Notes under the pieces: model-generated
Databases searched by the model: none
What the model was told of the DNA's origin: nothing
Seen by the model: only the letters and a program-made list of their open reading frames with translations
Part shown: in pieces, positions 1-7,413 of the stretch
How positions within the stretch are numbered: the first letter of the stretch is position 1
How the letters are laid out: each line of letters opens with the position of its first letter
Position numbers and translations under genes: made by a program
Assembly: GCA_015231995.1 (NCBI GenBank)
Contig: JADGAO010000040.1
Span: 1-18,007, forward strand
DNA from: Nitrospinota bacterium
GTDB taxonomy: Bacteria; Nitrospinota_A; UBA7883; JACRLM01
Reading direction: 5' to 3'
Length of the DNA: 18,007 bases

Positions 1-219
1 CTCATGGCTAAACCAGGTTGAGCGATGGTTTGCGACTCTGACGGAAAAACAGATTCGGCGTGGCACGCACCGTTCCACCAGGGATTTAGAACGGGCGATT
101 CGTGAATACCTCAAAATCAACAATGAAAATCCAAAACCGTTTATCTGGACAAAATCCGCTGACGAAATCATGAAAAGCATCGAACGCTTTTGTTTGCGAA
201 TTTCTAACTCAGGACACTA
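1..219 (+). mobile_element. Right end of an IS630-family insertion sequence
   Basis: Only the 3' part of the element is present; its left end lies outside the window. Members of this family insert at TA dinucleotides and often have ends that run into the transposase stop codon. Here the last transposase codons read ...Ser-Gly-His-stop, and a TA lies at 218-219 inside the TAG stop. The element therefore probably ends at about 217, with 218-219 as the target TA. From 220 onward the sequence is an unrelated reading frame that has lost its 5' part, which supports a real boundary here. The terminal inverted repeat cannot be confirmed without the other end. Confidence 0.7.
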
Positions 220-220
220 G
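2..220 (+). CDS. IS630-family transposase, C-terminal fragment (cut by window start)
   Basis: The frame opening at base 2 reads for 72 codons to TAG at 218-220. It carries the C-terminal signature of IS630/Tc1-like DDE transposases: Ser-Trp-Leu-Asn-Gln-Val-Glu-Arg-Trp-Phe, where the Glu is the third acidic residue of the DDE triad. Further on come an Arg-Arg-Gly turn, an Asn-Pro-Lys-Pro-Phe-x-Trp-Thr-Lys-x-Ala-Asp-Glu-Ile block and the Ser-Gly-His end. The protein would bind the element's ends and cut and join DNA at TA sites. The N-terminal two-thirds are outside the window, so whether the copy is intact is unknown. No frameshift is seen in the visible part. Confidence 0.9.
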   Translation, partial: SWLNQVERWFATLTEKQIRRGTHRSTRDLERAIREYLKINNENPKPFIWTKSADEIMKSIERFCLRISNSGH

Positions 221-503
221 GGGAGATTATGATATTGGCGGGTATAGTCCAGTTGGTCCTGAACATAAGGACTATAAAGCTTTCTGTAGCGGCAATAATT
301 GCTGGAAGGTAGAAATCAATCATAAGCAAAGCAAGGAGGATGGACCGGGGCAAGTGTGCGCTGGCGGCGCATGTGAACTATTACGAATTCATCCAGATGG
401 AAGGGATCCAGGAACTGAGGGCTGTATTGGTATAGAACAAGATTCTGCAAGCGCAGGTATTGCGCTTATTAACAGTGGCGCGACCACGCTAACCGTTAGA
501 TAG
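220..503 (+). pseudogene. C-terminal fragment of a YkuD/L,D-transpeptidase-like protein, possibly an Rhs toxin tip, disrupted by the IS
   Basis: An open frame runs without a plausible start from the IS end to TAG at 501-503, about 94 codons. It holds Arg-Ile-His-Pro-Asp-Gly, then Pro-Gly-Thr-Glu-Gly-Cys-Ile-Gly-Ile. This resembles the His...(Ser/Thr)-x-Gly-Cys active-site motif of YkuD-type L,D-transpeptidase-like cysteine enzymes, which act on peptidoglycan. Three further cysteines lie N-terminal to it. The 5' part is missing exactly at the IS630 end, so I read it as a gene split by the insertion. The next gene starts 11 bases downstream and encodes a secreted protein, and an Rhs core fragment lies about 630 bases away. 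A polymorphic-toxin C-terminus is therefore possible, but a phage or housekeeping cell-wall enzyme is not excluded. Confidence 0.6.
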
Positions 504-514
504 GTGCGGGTATC

Positions 515-1150
515 ATGATGAAAGCGTATTGTCTTCTTCTCTTTGGGATATTAAATGCAGGGGCAGGATATACTCAAAAGGAGATAGTCACTCTGGTCAA
601 GGAGCATGTATCAATAGTGCTTTCTAAAGAGAGGGTACCTACCAAAGCCGATTTCAATTATTATGAAGGCAGATGCAACGAAAATGAAATCCATATGCAA
701 GCGATATATTGCATACTTAGAGGTTGGATACCTACAGACCCAGGTGAACGAATAGACCGAGAAAGTTATCCGGAATGTCTGAATTATGAAGCTGCCTGCA
801 GGGAGCATGAAGATAAAGCTCCGTCACTTTATTATGTATGGCTACGTAAAAAGTTGCCGCTATCGCCCAAAATAAAAATTGTAAATATTGAACATGTTTA
901 TCATGGAGATTACTATCTGGTTAAAGCTAAATTGAATAAAACGAATGTGTTGTATAATCTGTCTTCAAAAAGGGATGCTATAGCCGATGGCAAGGTTGGA
1001 ATATCACAAATAGAAGGCAGGCACGCAAGCGACATATTAGATCAAGATGATATACCTAATTTCAAGAAAGGTTCTTTGGACTTTCTTCTTGAAGCTGGCG
1101 ATTTGTCTAAATATGAAAGTGAAAATGATGAAGCGCCTGCGGCGCGATGA
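515..1150 (+). CDS. Secreted protein of unknown family; candidate periplasmic immunity protein
   Basis: This encodes 211 residues starting at tandem ATGs (515, 518). The Shine-Dalgarno match is poor. The N-terminus (Met-Met-Lys-Ala-Tyr-Cys then Leu-Leu-Leu-Phe-Gly-Ile-Leu) looks like a short signal peptide, with possible cleavage near Ala-Gly-Ala/Gly-Tyr at about residues 16-19. The mature part has four cysteines, enough for two disulfides, and is rich in charged residues. I do not recognise the family. It lies 11 bases after the YkuD-like fragment and is AT-rich (841-900 has 19 G+C in 60, against 36 in 60 at 4981-5040), which fits recent transfer. An exported protein beside a peptidoglycan-directed enzyme fits the toxin/immunity pattern, but that role is inferred. 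The last residues (Ala-Pro-Ala-Ala-Arg) run into the Rhs fragment, so the natural C-terminus may have been altered. Confidence 0.65.
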   Translation: MMKAYCLLLFGILNAGAGYTQKEIVTLVKEHVSIVLSKERVPTKADFNYYEGRCNENEIHMQAIYCILRGWIPTDPGERIDRESYPECLNYEAACREHEDKAPSLYYVWLRKKLPLSPKIKIVNIEHVYHGDYYLVKAKLNKTNVLYNLSSKRDAIADGKVGISQIEGRHASDILDQDDIPNFKKGSLDFLLEAGDLSKYESENDEAPAAR

Positions 1151-1593
1151 CAATATCGGAGACATTGCCTAACGCTTCGAGCGTAACGACTAGCCCGGAT
1201 GGGACAGTGACTACGCTTGGATTAAGCCCCGATCCACGATTCGGCATGAACGCTCCGATAACGAAAAGCGCGAGTATAAAAATTCCAAGCGGACTAACCG
1301 CAACAATGTCCACAACACGGACTGTCAATCTGTCCAATCCCTCCGACCCTTTAACCGTAACCTCACTCACAGAGGCGGTCAACATCAACGGCAAAATAAC
1401 CACCACATCGTTTAATAAAACTAATATGACGTTGACTACGACCACTCCGATGAGCAAACAGGTCGTCCGCAAGATTGACCAGCAGGGGCGTTTGACACAG
1501 GCCAGCTTGTCTGGATTGTTGCCAATAGATTTTACCATCTCGAAGAGATATTCATCAAATGTGGAATTCGATACAACAGGCGCACAGCAGTAA
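1132..1593 (+). pseudogene. Rhs/YD-repeat core fragment
   Basis: The frame is open from 1132 (first ATG 1147) to TAA at 1591-1593. It reads as Rhs core sequence rich in Thr and Ser: Thr-Leu-Pro-Asn-Ala-Ser-x-Val-Thr-Thr-Ser-Pro-Asp-Gly-Thr-Val, then Pro-Asp-Pro-Arg-Phe-Gly-Met, a Thr-Thr-Thr-Arg-Thr-Val strand and Asp-Gln-Gln-Gly-Arg-Leu-Thr-Gln near residue 110. Rhs proteins are usually over 1000 residues and wrap a C-terminal toxin in a beta-barrel shell. This piece has neither an N-terminal export region nor a toxin tip. Rhs-like sequence stops at about 1530-1536, where a restriction-enzyme frame begins, and the remaining codons to 1593 are out-of-frame read-through. It overlaps the upstream gene's TGA, and the junction may be recombinational. 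Confidence 0.75.
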
Positions 1594-1928
1594 CTGAAAA
1601 TAAAGCCAAGCCGGACTTTCTTTTCCCCGGTGTCGCCGAATACCACGATCTTGCTTTCAACAAGCTTCGACTCACTATGCTGGGAGTGAAATCCACATGC
1701 AAAGACCGGTGGCGGCAGGTGTTGGCAGAAGCCGACCGGATAGACGACAAGCACCTGCTAACTCTCGAAGCCGCGATTTCCACTCACCAGACCAACGAGA
1801 TGCAGGCGAAGCGCCTGCAACTTGTTTTGCCGCGTGGACTCCACAAAACCTACACGGCAGAGCAACAGACGTGGTTGATGGATGTGGCTGGTTTTACCAA
1901 ACTCGTGCGTGAGCGACAAAAGGTATAA
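1530..1928 (+). pseudogene. EcoRII-type restriction endonuclease, C-terminal catalytic fragment
   Basis: Frame 3 (codons starting at 1530) reads Phe-Tyr-His-Leu-Glu-Glu-Ile-Phe, Gly-Ile-Arg-Tyr, then Thr-Glu-Asn-Lys-Ala-Lys-Pro-Asp-Phe-Leu-Phe-Pro-Gly. Further on are Leu-Gly-Val-Lys-Ser-Thr-Cys-Lys-Asp-Arg-Trp-Arg-Gln-Val-Leu, Lys-His-Leu-Leu-Thr-Leu-Glu and the C-terminal Trp-Leu-Met-Asp-Val-Ala-Gly-Phe. This matches the C-terminal nuclease domain of EcoRII-family type II enzymes, with the Pro-Asp, Lys and Arg catalytic positions kept, and ends at TAA 1926-1928. The N-terminal DNA-binding part and the start codon are missing, replaced by the Rhs fragment in another frame. No cognate cytosine methyltransferase is in the window. 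An internal ATG at 1677 would give only 83 residues without the Pro-Asp, so I treat it as a remnant. Confidence 0.8.
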
Positions 1929-2158
1929 CCAACTCACCCACCTCTGAAGAGACTGAGCCTTGTCCGTTAACCTTAAATGTTATAGACTATCTGATAGCGT
2001 AATGGCTTAACAGTTCCAACTGCCGCAGTTATCGCTATGTGGCTTGCTTCTAACCGTAAAGCAGTGACATAAAATAGGGTTTTTCATAACAATGAAGCTG
2101 GTTGCATACGTTGAACTCCAAAAAATGAAACCACGCTTCTTTCTTAGCGAGGAATGTC
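1929..2158. other. Intergenic region before the glycan genes
   Basis: No gene is supported in these 230 bases. The segment separates the degraded accessory region from the first intact glycan-type gene. It has a weak promoter-like pair upstream of the radical SAM gene: TTGCTT at 2044-2049 and CATAAA or TAAAAT around 2068-2075, with 18-20 base spacing. This is too poor to call on its own. No convincing hairpin terminator is seen. Confidence 0.4.
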
Positions 2159-3694
2159 TTGAAACCGAAGGTTCTTCTTCTTAATCCCAGTATTAACCTT
2201 AAGACCCAGCGAAAGTTCGTCACCGACATCATCCGGGTCAGCTTTCCGTTCAGCCTCGGATATCTGGCCGGCTATCTTTTGCGTAATGGAGATTTCCCGC
2301 TAGCCATCCACGATGACCAGGTGGAAGACATCACCGACGAAAAGCTCGACGAACTTTTGGCGGCGATGGATCCTGATATAAGGATAGTCGGAATCACCGT
2401 GCTGACGGCGACTTCTAACCGCACCTACGAGTTGGCCGAGAAAATCAAGAAACTATCCCCAAACGCAAAGATCATCCTTGGCGGCGTCCACGTCACAGTT
2501 GTCCCCGAAGAAGCGCTTGCCAAACCGTTCGTGGACATTGTTGTCAGGAGCGAAGGGGAATTGACCTTCGACGAGCTGGTCAAATGCATAATGGAAGGGA
2601 AGTCGTACTCTCACGTTCTTGGCATCTCTTATGTCAGCGACGGAAAATTCGTCCATAATTCCAACCGGCCGCTCATCAAGAGCCTCGACGATATACCACC
2701 CTTCCCCTACCACCTGTTCGACAAAAACATACACCGCTACACCGGATTCAACTCGGTGCAGACATCCCGGGGCTGTCCCTACAATTGCAACTTCTGCTCT
2801 CAACGTTCCATCACCGGTCTTACCTATCGCCATATGAGCAAGGAGCGCGCTATCGCCTCCATGAAAATACTCGTCGAAAAATACGGCGCGACCCTCATCC
2901 GTATCATGGACGACAACATCGCCGCCAACCGTAAACACGTCAAGGAACTGTGCGCCGGAATCATCGAGGCCGGCCTGCATAAAAAAGCTTCGTTTGAAGC
3001 CCCTATGCGCGGCGACAACCTGAGTGTGGAAGTTTTGGAAATGATGAAGGAGGCCAACTTCAATCTGGTCACCTTCGGCCTTGAAACCACCAGCGAACGG
3101 TTAATGAAGGACATTGACAAGGGCGAAACCGTTGAGGAAGTGCTCAACGCCATAAAAATAACTGCGGCCAAGGGAATAAGCGTTGGCACAACCCTGATTT
3201 TCGGATTGCCGGGGGAAACCTCCGCCGACAGGTGGAACGCCATACGGACTGTTTCCAAGCTTCCTCTCGCCAGCGTCCGTTTCAACATCCTCACCCCTTA
3301 CCCGGGGACGCCCGTTTACAACAAGTACATCAACACCAGCCAGATGCATGTCAAAAAAGATTGGGAAAACTTCTCCGTCCAATACATGTGGGAAGGAGAC
3401 GATCTTCCTTATGTCCCTGCGGGAACTGACAGGTACGAGCTGATGTTCGCCACGATGTTCGCTAATCTTTGGTTCTATCTGAAACCAAGCGGTCTATTTA
3501 AACTCTTTACCCAGAGGGCCGCAGGCGGAAACGTCATTATGCTGAAAAAAGGGTGGATGTTCAGCCCGTTCGCATTACGGTTACTAAAGGTGGGGTTCTA
3601 TCTGGGCAAGCGTTTTGCCCAGGTTACTTTCTGGATGCTTGTAGGCAAACTGCGCCGCGCGGTAGGATTGGGCGCCACCCTCCCCGCCTCCTGA
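2159..3694 (+). CDS. B12-binding-domain radical SAM protein
   Basis: This encodes 511 residues. The TTG start at 2159 is chosen because GAGGA (2149-2153) lies 5 bases upstream and the protein begins with the usual Lys-Pro-Lys-Val-Leu-Leu-Leu-Asn-Pro strand; the nearby ATG at 2154 runs straight into a stop. Residues about 1-140 look like a cobalamin-binding Rossmann fold (Val-Gly-Ile-Thr, then Ile-Ile-Leu-Gly-Gly-Val-His at 106-111). The radical SAM core follows, with Cys206, Cys210 and Cys213 in a CxxxCxxC motif that would hold a 4Fe-4S cluster. Gly-Leu-Glu-Thr at 307-310 and Phe-Gly-Leu-Pro-Gly-Glu at 348-353 are also typical. Such enzymes perform methylations, cyclisations or other radical steps. 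The substrate cannot be read from sequence. The deacetylase downstream suggests glycan or lipid modification. Confidence 0.88.
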   Translation: MKPKVLLLNPSINLKTQRKFVTDIIRVSFPFSLGYLAGYLLRNGDFPLAIHDDQVEDITDEKLDELLAAMDPDIRIVGITVLTATSNRTYELAEKIKKLSPNAKIILGGVHVTVVPEEALAKPFVDIVVRSEGELTFDELVKCIMEGKSYSHVLGISYVSDGKFVHNSNRPLIKSLDDIPPFPYHLFDKNIHRYTGFNSVQTSRGCPYNCNFCSQRSITGLTYRHMSKERAIASMKILVEKYGATLIRIMDDNIAANRKHVKELCAGIIEAGLHKKASFEAPMRGDNLSVEVLEMMKEANFNLVTFGLETTSERLMKDIDKGETVEEVLNAIKITAAKGISVGTTLIFGLPGETSADRWNAIRTVSKLPLASVRFNILTPYPGTPVYNKYINTSQMHVKKDWENFSVQYMWEGDDLPYVPAGTDRYELMFATMFANLWFYLKPSGLFKLFTQRAAGGNVIMLKKGWMFSPFALRLLKVGFYLGKRFAQVTFWMLVGKLRRAVGLGATLPAS

Positions 3695-3755
3695 CACGAA
3701 TTGTGGCTAGACGCAAACACGCCGTTTTCCCTAGGCGACACAACGTTTCACCCCT

Positions 3756-4886
3756 ATGGGCGACCGCATGGATCAGTACGTCGATCTGATCAGCATAACC
3801 CCGGTGAACCGGGAACGTGGCCGATGGATTACTGAAACTTTCGCCAGGACGCCGAGGGAGTTATGGGACGAGGTAGCCCCATCCATCGCAAATACTGACG
3901 CGCTGGCCTCGCTTGACCATGACGCGAGGCGTAAGCTGGTGGCCGCCTTGCGTACCGCCAGGATGTATATAACCTCCCCCCCTATGTCGTCCCGGCTTCC
4001 ATTTTCATATCAGGCCATACCAGGGCCAATCCGCCGGATTGTCGCCAAAGGCATAGGCCGTCTTCGACGCTCACAGAGCGCAAAGTGGGCCAGGTTTCCG
4101 GCATTCCCCATTGACCTGACGACCGACGCCCTTTCCGACCTGATACTAGGCGACGAACCATTGAACGACCCGACGCCGGTAATCGTCACCCACGACATTG
4201 ACACCTCAGAGGGAGAACAGAACCTCCCACTTTTTCTGGAAATCGAAGAAAGCCTGGGAGCCAGATCTACCAATTTCGTTGTCCCTTTCAAATGGAATCT
4301 GGATCACGGCCTATTGGAGAGAACTATCAATGCGGGCCATGAAATCGGTGTCCACGGCTACGATCACGGCAACCAAACTCCCTATATGCAACCAGAGATG
4401 ATGGCGCGGCGGTTTGACCAGACAAAACCCTTCATCGAGCGATACCGGTGCCGTGGATACCGCGCGCCGACGCTGTTGCGGACACGGGAACTTCTGGCGG
4501 AGCTGGCGCTACGGTTCGATTACGACTCCAGCGTCCCGACTTCCGGCGGCCTGTTTCCCGCCCCTAACAATGGTTGCGCCACCGCGCGGCCTTTCAGGGC
4601 CGAGGGAATATGGGAGATACCGCTCAGTATGCCACGCGACGCCGGGCTGATGTTTCTCGGATACGGGCCAGAAGAAATCGAATGCCATATGCTCGACAGC
4701 GCCAGGCTTATCCGCGCCTCAGGAGGGGTTGTGGTATTGTTGACCCATTGCGAAAAGGTATATTCCGGCAACCGCATAATGCTGGATACTTACCGTAGAA
4801 TTCTATCCAGCCTGGCTGGCGACGGAGGCTATCGTTTCATGACTATGAGCGAGTATCACAACACATACCTTCGGGGACGCCAGTGA
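3756..4886 (+). CDS. Polysaccharide deacetylase family protein (NodB-like)
   Basis: This encodes 376 residues, with a second in-frame ATG at 3768; neither has a strong ribosome binding site. The first ~135 residues are an unrecognised extension. The catalytic domain then carries Thr-His-Asp-Ile-Asp (145-149, standing for the family's TFDD motif), Gly-Val-His-Gly-Tyr-Asp-His (198-204, the metal-binding HxxxH), Gly-Tyr-Arg-Ala-Pro (234-238) and a late Leu-Thr-His motif. These enzymes remove N- or O-acetyl groups from polysaccharides with a divalent metal. No signal peptide is evident, so it could act on cytoplasmic lipid-linked intermediates. The stop overlaps the next gene's GTG by four bases (GTGA, 4883-4886), implying translational coupling. 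The exact substrate is unknown. Confidence 0.85.
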   Translation: MGDRMDQYVDLISITPVNRERGRWITETFARTPRELWDEVAPSIANTDALASLDHDARRKLVAALRTARMYITSPPMSSRLPFSYQAIPGPIRRIVAKGIGRLRRSQSAKWARFPAFPIDLTTDALSDLILGDEPLNDPTPVIVTHDIDTSEGEQNLPLFLEIEESLGARSTNFVVPFKWNLDHGLLERTINAGHEIGVHGYDHGNQTPYMQPEMMARRFDQTKPFIERYRCRGYRAPTLLRTRELLAELALRFDYDSSVPTSGGLFPAPNNGCATARPFRAEGIWEIPLSMPRDAGLMFLGYGPEEIECHMLDSARLIRASGGVVVLLTHCEKVYSGNRIMLDTYRRILSSLAGDGGYRFMTMSEYHNTYLRGRQ

Positions 4887-5638
4887 AAGCCGAACAGTAT
4901 GATGCGCACGCGGCAGTCCGCCTCACCCACTGGTGGCGGTATGGAACGAATACTTTCTTCGCCCGTCTCGTCGGCGACAATGTGGAACCGGGAGCGATGG
5001 TTCTGGATCATGGTTGTGGCGTCGGCGACCTCATCACCCTGCTTAAAGAGAAGTACCGTGTTGTCGGCGTTGACGCATTTCCGGCCGCCGTGCGCTACGC
5101 GCGGGACGCAAATCCGGATTCACAAGTGACGCAGGGGGATATCATGGCCCTACCCTTCGCCGACGCAACTTTCGACGCGGTGGTCTCCCTTGATGTCCTC
5201 TACCATGCAAACGTCACCGACGACACGATGGCGTTGGCCGAAATCGAGAGGATTCTCAAACCCGGCGGAAGGGTTTTCCTGCAGTTACCGGCTTACGAAT
5301 GGCTCCGTAGCGGACACGACGCCGTGGCAATGACACGTAAACGGTACAATGCGGAGGAAGTCCGCTCCAGCCTTGAGAAGTCCGGATTCACGCCCGTAAG
5401 AACCGGTTATCGAATGACCTTTTTTTTCTTTGCGGCGGCGCTTGCCCGCCTGCTCAAACGAGGCCAGGCTCATGAAGAAGAATCCGCCTCGTCCGACATG
5501 AAAAATGAGAACCCGGCATTGAACACGTTACTGAAAAAGGTTATCAGCGTCGAGAACGCTGTGGCGAGATATATCAATTTCCCTTTCGGCCTGTCGGTAG
5601 TGGCCGTTGCGAAAAAGGCGGAGCCCAAGAAAGCTTAA
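4883..5638 (+). CDS. Class I SAM-dependent methyltransferase
   Basis: This encodes 251 residues starting with GTG inside the upstream stop (GTGA). GGGGA about six bases upstream serves as ribosome binding site. Motif I is Val-Leu-Asp-His-Gly-Cys-Gly-Val-Gly (40-48), with the ribose-binding acidic residue in Val-Gly-Val-Asp (Asp64). The Gly-Asp-Ile-x-x-Leu-Pro-Phe block (85-92) and Phe-Asp-Ala-Val-Val-Ser-Leu-Asp-Val-Leu-Tyr-His (97-108) are standard Methyltransf_11-type motifs. A hydrophobic stretch near residues 173-185 may bind membrane or a lipid-linked acceptor. Coupling with the deacetylase suggests methylation of the same glycan or lipid intermediate. The target atom (O, N or C) cannot be told from sequence. 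It converges on the minus-strand operon with only 28 bases between stops and no clear terminator. Confidence 0.88.
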   Translation: MKAEQYDAHAAVRLTHWWRYGTNTFFARLVGDNVEPGAMVLDHGCGVGDLITLLKEKYRVVGVDAFPAAVRYARDANPDSQVTQGDIMALPFADATFDAVVSLDVLYHANVTDDTMALAEIERILKPGGRVFLQLPAYEWLRSGHDAVAMTRKRYNAEEVRSSLEKSGFTPVRTGYRMTFFFFAAALARLLKRGQAHEEESASSDMKNENPALNTLLKKVISVENAVARYINFPFGLSVVAVAKKAEPKKA

Positions 5639-5666
5639 ACGATCTTGCATAGTGCAGTTCTCGTCA

Positions 5667-6632
5667 TTATCCCTTGCGATCCGTGTCGCTCAAAATGTCC
5701 GCGCCTATCTTCGAGCTGATGAAATAAAGAGGCCGGCCTGTGGTCTCCATGTATATCCGGTAGAGATATTCACCGACGATACCCATGATGAAAAACTGTA
5801 CGCCGAAAAAGAAGACGCTGACAAACATCATGCTGGTCCAACCAGGAATAGGATGCCCAGTCGCCCAGGTGCCTATCAGATAAAGAAGAAATGGGAGCGA
5901 GATGCCAAGAGAGATGAACATCCCCATCCATGTTATAAGCCGGATGGGAAGGTAGGAAAATCCGACGAAAGTGTCGTACATCGCCTTGATCATCCGTCCG
6001 AAGTTCCAGCCTGAAACGCCTCTCTCCCTCTGGCGGCGGTCATACGGAACCTGAACCTGGTCAAACCCTGTCCATGCGACCAACGCGAAGGTTATACGGT
6101 TATGTTCCTTAAACCGGCGAAAACATTCGGCGACTTTCTCGTCAATCAGCAAAAAGCTACCGGTTGTGAAACGCGATCCAGACGGCATGGCATAACGCCG
6201 TATGATTTCGAAGAAAGTCCGGCTGGTCCATCGCCTCCATGCCACGTCACCCCGGCTGGCCCGTTTGCCCCATACGATTTGCGCCCCTTCCCGCCATTTC
6301 TCTACAAACGACAGGATCGTCTCCGGCGGATCCTGCAGATCGCAGGCCAGTGTCGCATATGCGTCTCCACGCGAAAGCTGTAGCCCGGCGCTTATGGCGA
6401 CATGTGATCCGAAATTGCGCGAGAGCCGGATGCCGGAAAAGCGGTTGTCCGCCCTGCAGATATCCTGTATTTTCTCCCAGCTTTTGTCCTTACTACCGTC
6501 CTCGATGAAAAGTACACGGAATGAGACGTCGGTACGGCTCAGCAGGGTGGAGCGCACCGCGTCCCTGTAAATGTCAAGGCTGGCCTCTTCGTTATAGACA
6601 GGAGTCAGCACAATGATTTGAGGTTTGTCCAT
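5667..6632 (-). CDS. Membrane-anchored family 2 glycosyltransferase (DPM1/ArnC/GtrB type)
   Basis: This encodes 321 residues from ATG at 6632; a GTG one codon upstream (6635) is an alternative start. The GT-A domain shows Thr-Pro-Val-Tyr-Asn-Glu-Glu, Glu-Asp-Gly-Ser-Lys-Asp, Leu-Ser-Arg-Asn-Phe-Gly and Asp-Leu-Gln-Asp-Pro (the metal/nucleotide-sugar DxD equivalent), and later Arg-x-x-Gly-x-Ser-x-Trp. Two hydrophobic segments near residues 232-258 and 263-290 would be membrane helices. This architecture is typical of enzymes that move a sugar from its nucleotide to polyprenyl phosphate at the inner membrane. It is the last gene of the seven-gene minus-strand operon, with four bases between the upstream stop (ending 6637) and the ATG. 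Donor and acceptor are unknown; decoration of a glycan or lipid precursor is likely. Confidence 0.9.
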   Translation of the reverse strand: MDKPQIIVLTPVYNEEASLDIYRDAVRSTLLSRTDVSFRVLFIEDGSKDKSWEKIQDICRADNRFSGIRLSRNFGSHVAISAGLQLSRGDAYATLACDLQDPPETILSFVEKWREGAQIVWGKRASRGDVAWRRWTSRTFFEIIRRYAMPSGSRFTTGSFLLIDEKVAECFRRFKEHNRITFALVAWTGFDQVQVPYDRRQRERGVSGWNFGRMIKAMYDTFVGFSYLPIRLITWMGMFISLGISLPFLLYLIGTWATGHPIPGWTSMMFVSVFFFGVQFFIMGIVGEYLYRIYMETTGRPLYFISSKIGADILSDTDRKG

Positions 6633-6636
6633 CACC

Positions 6637-7413
6637 CTACTCTCTCCAAAGAAACGCGTCGTCGCCTAACATGGCGGCCAGGCGCTGGTTCGGCTCGGCG
6701 TATCGCTGGGCGAGGCCATTGGCGGCCCGCCCGGAAATTATTTCACCATCGTTCTTTGATGGATTGATGGGAGGCAACTGGTCTGAGTCCGCAATGCGCT
6801 CCTCAACGCCGATGAAACGGTGCAATCGTCCGGCTACCGTGGCGGCTCCGGCGGCGTTAGTCACGTCCTCGAACCGCAACACCATGATCTGCTCCTTTGG
6901 GAACCGCTCGAAGAACGGTGTGAGCAGGTCGGCGTAAAGCCCACGGGCAAAGTAAGCTCCAGGCGGAGAGTGCCGCCATTCAGGCGGTGTAGTAGTCAGC
7001 CGTTCCGGTTCAAGCTCCAAAGCGCGTTCGAATGTCTCGTTTTCCAGCCCGTTCATCTTCGACCAAAGATAGTTGGAAAAGGCTCGTGTCACCGGGTTAC
7101 GCAACGAGAAAATGAGCTTACTATCGGGACTGGCCGCGCAAATCCGGTCGGCCACTTTCCGCCCCCCCTCCAGATAGTTTGTGCTTTTCTCGCCAAGCTT
7201 TGCCCCGGCAGGAGCGTCGGCGAACCAGCGCTGGGAATAATAATCTATCCCTTTTGCGAACAGATCGTCCATAAGGAAAAATTTCGGCTCCGGCCGCACC
7301 GGCTTGGCCATATAGACGCCAGGATGCCGGTCGAGAAGATGGTACAACCACGTCGTCCCCGAACGGGCCGCCCCGCCAATGATGAAATCCGGCAGTCGTA
7401 TTGGGCCGGTCAT
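6637..7413 (-). CDS. PAPS-dependent sulfotransferase
   Basis: This encodes 258 residues. Its ATG overlaps the upstream aminotransferase stop (ATGA, 7410-7413). The 5'-phosphosulfate-binding loop is Gly-Ala-Ala-Arg-Ser-Gly-Thr-Thr-Trp at 14-22, and the 3'-phosphate-binding region is Ser-Leu-Arg-Asn-Pro-Val-x-Arg-Ala-x-Ser-Asn-Tyr at 103-115. Both are hallmarks of the Sulfotransfer_1 fold. A Glu-Lys-Ser-Thr-Asn-Tyr block (75-80) is also typical of bacterial carbohydrate sulfotransferases. It would transfer sulfate from PAPS to a hydroxyl or amino group of a sugar in the cytoplasm. Its neighbours are glycan genes, and the divergent cysD/cysNC pair about 5 kb away makes PAPS, giving a donor-acceptor pair like NodPQ/NodH. 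The acceptor sugar is not deducible. Confidence 0.9.
   Translation of the reverse strand: MTGPIRLPDFIIGGAARSGTTWLYHLLDRHPGVYMAKPVRPEPKFFLMDDLFAKGIDYYSQRWFADAPAGAKLGEKSTNYLEGGRKVADRICAASPDSKLIFSLRNPVTRAFSNYLWSKMNGLENETFERALELEPERLTTTPPEWRHSPPGAYFARGLYADLLTPFFERFPKEQIMVLRFEDVTNAAGAATVAGRLHRFIGVEERIADSDQLPPINPSKNDGEIISGRAANGLAQRYAEPNQRLAAMLGDDAFLWRE

Noticed and set aside
1107..1754. Minus-strand open frame of 215 codons across the Rhs/EcoRII remnants
   Set aside because: It is the antisense of Thr/Ser-rich Rhs codons, giving Val-rich low-complexity protein; both recognisable families lie on the plus strand.
5639..5666. Bidirectional terminator between the converging methyltransferase and glycosyltransferase
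   Set aside because: No stable G+C-rich hairpin with a T-run is visible in the 28 bases; only a short TGCA...TGCA self-match.
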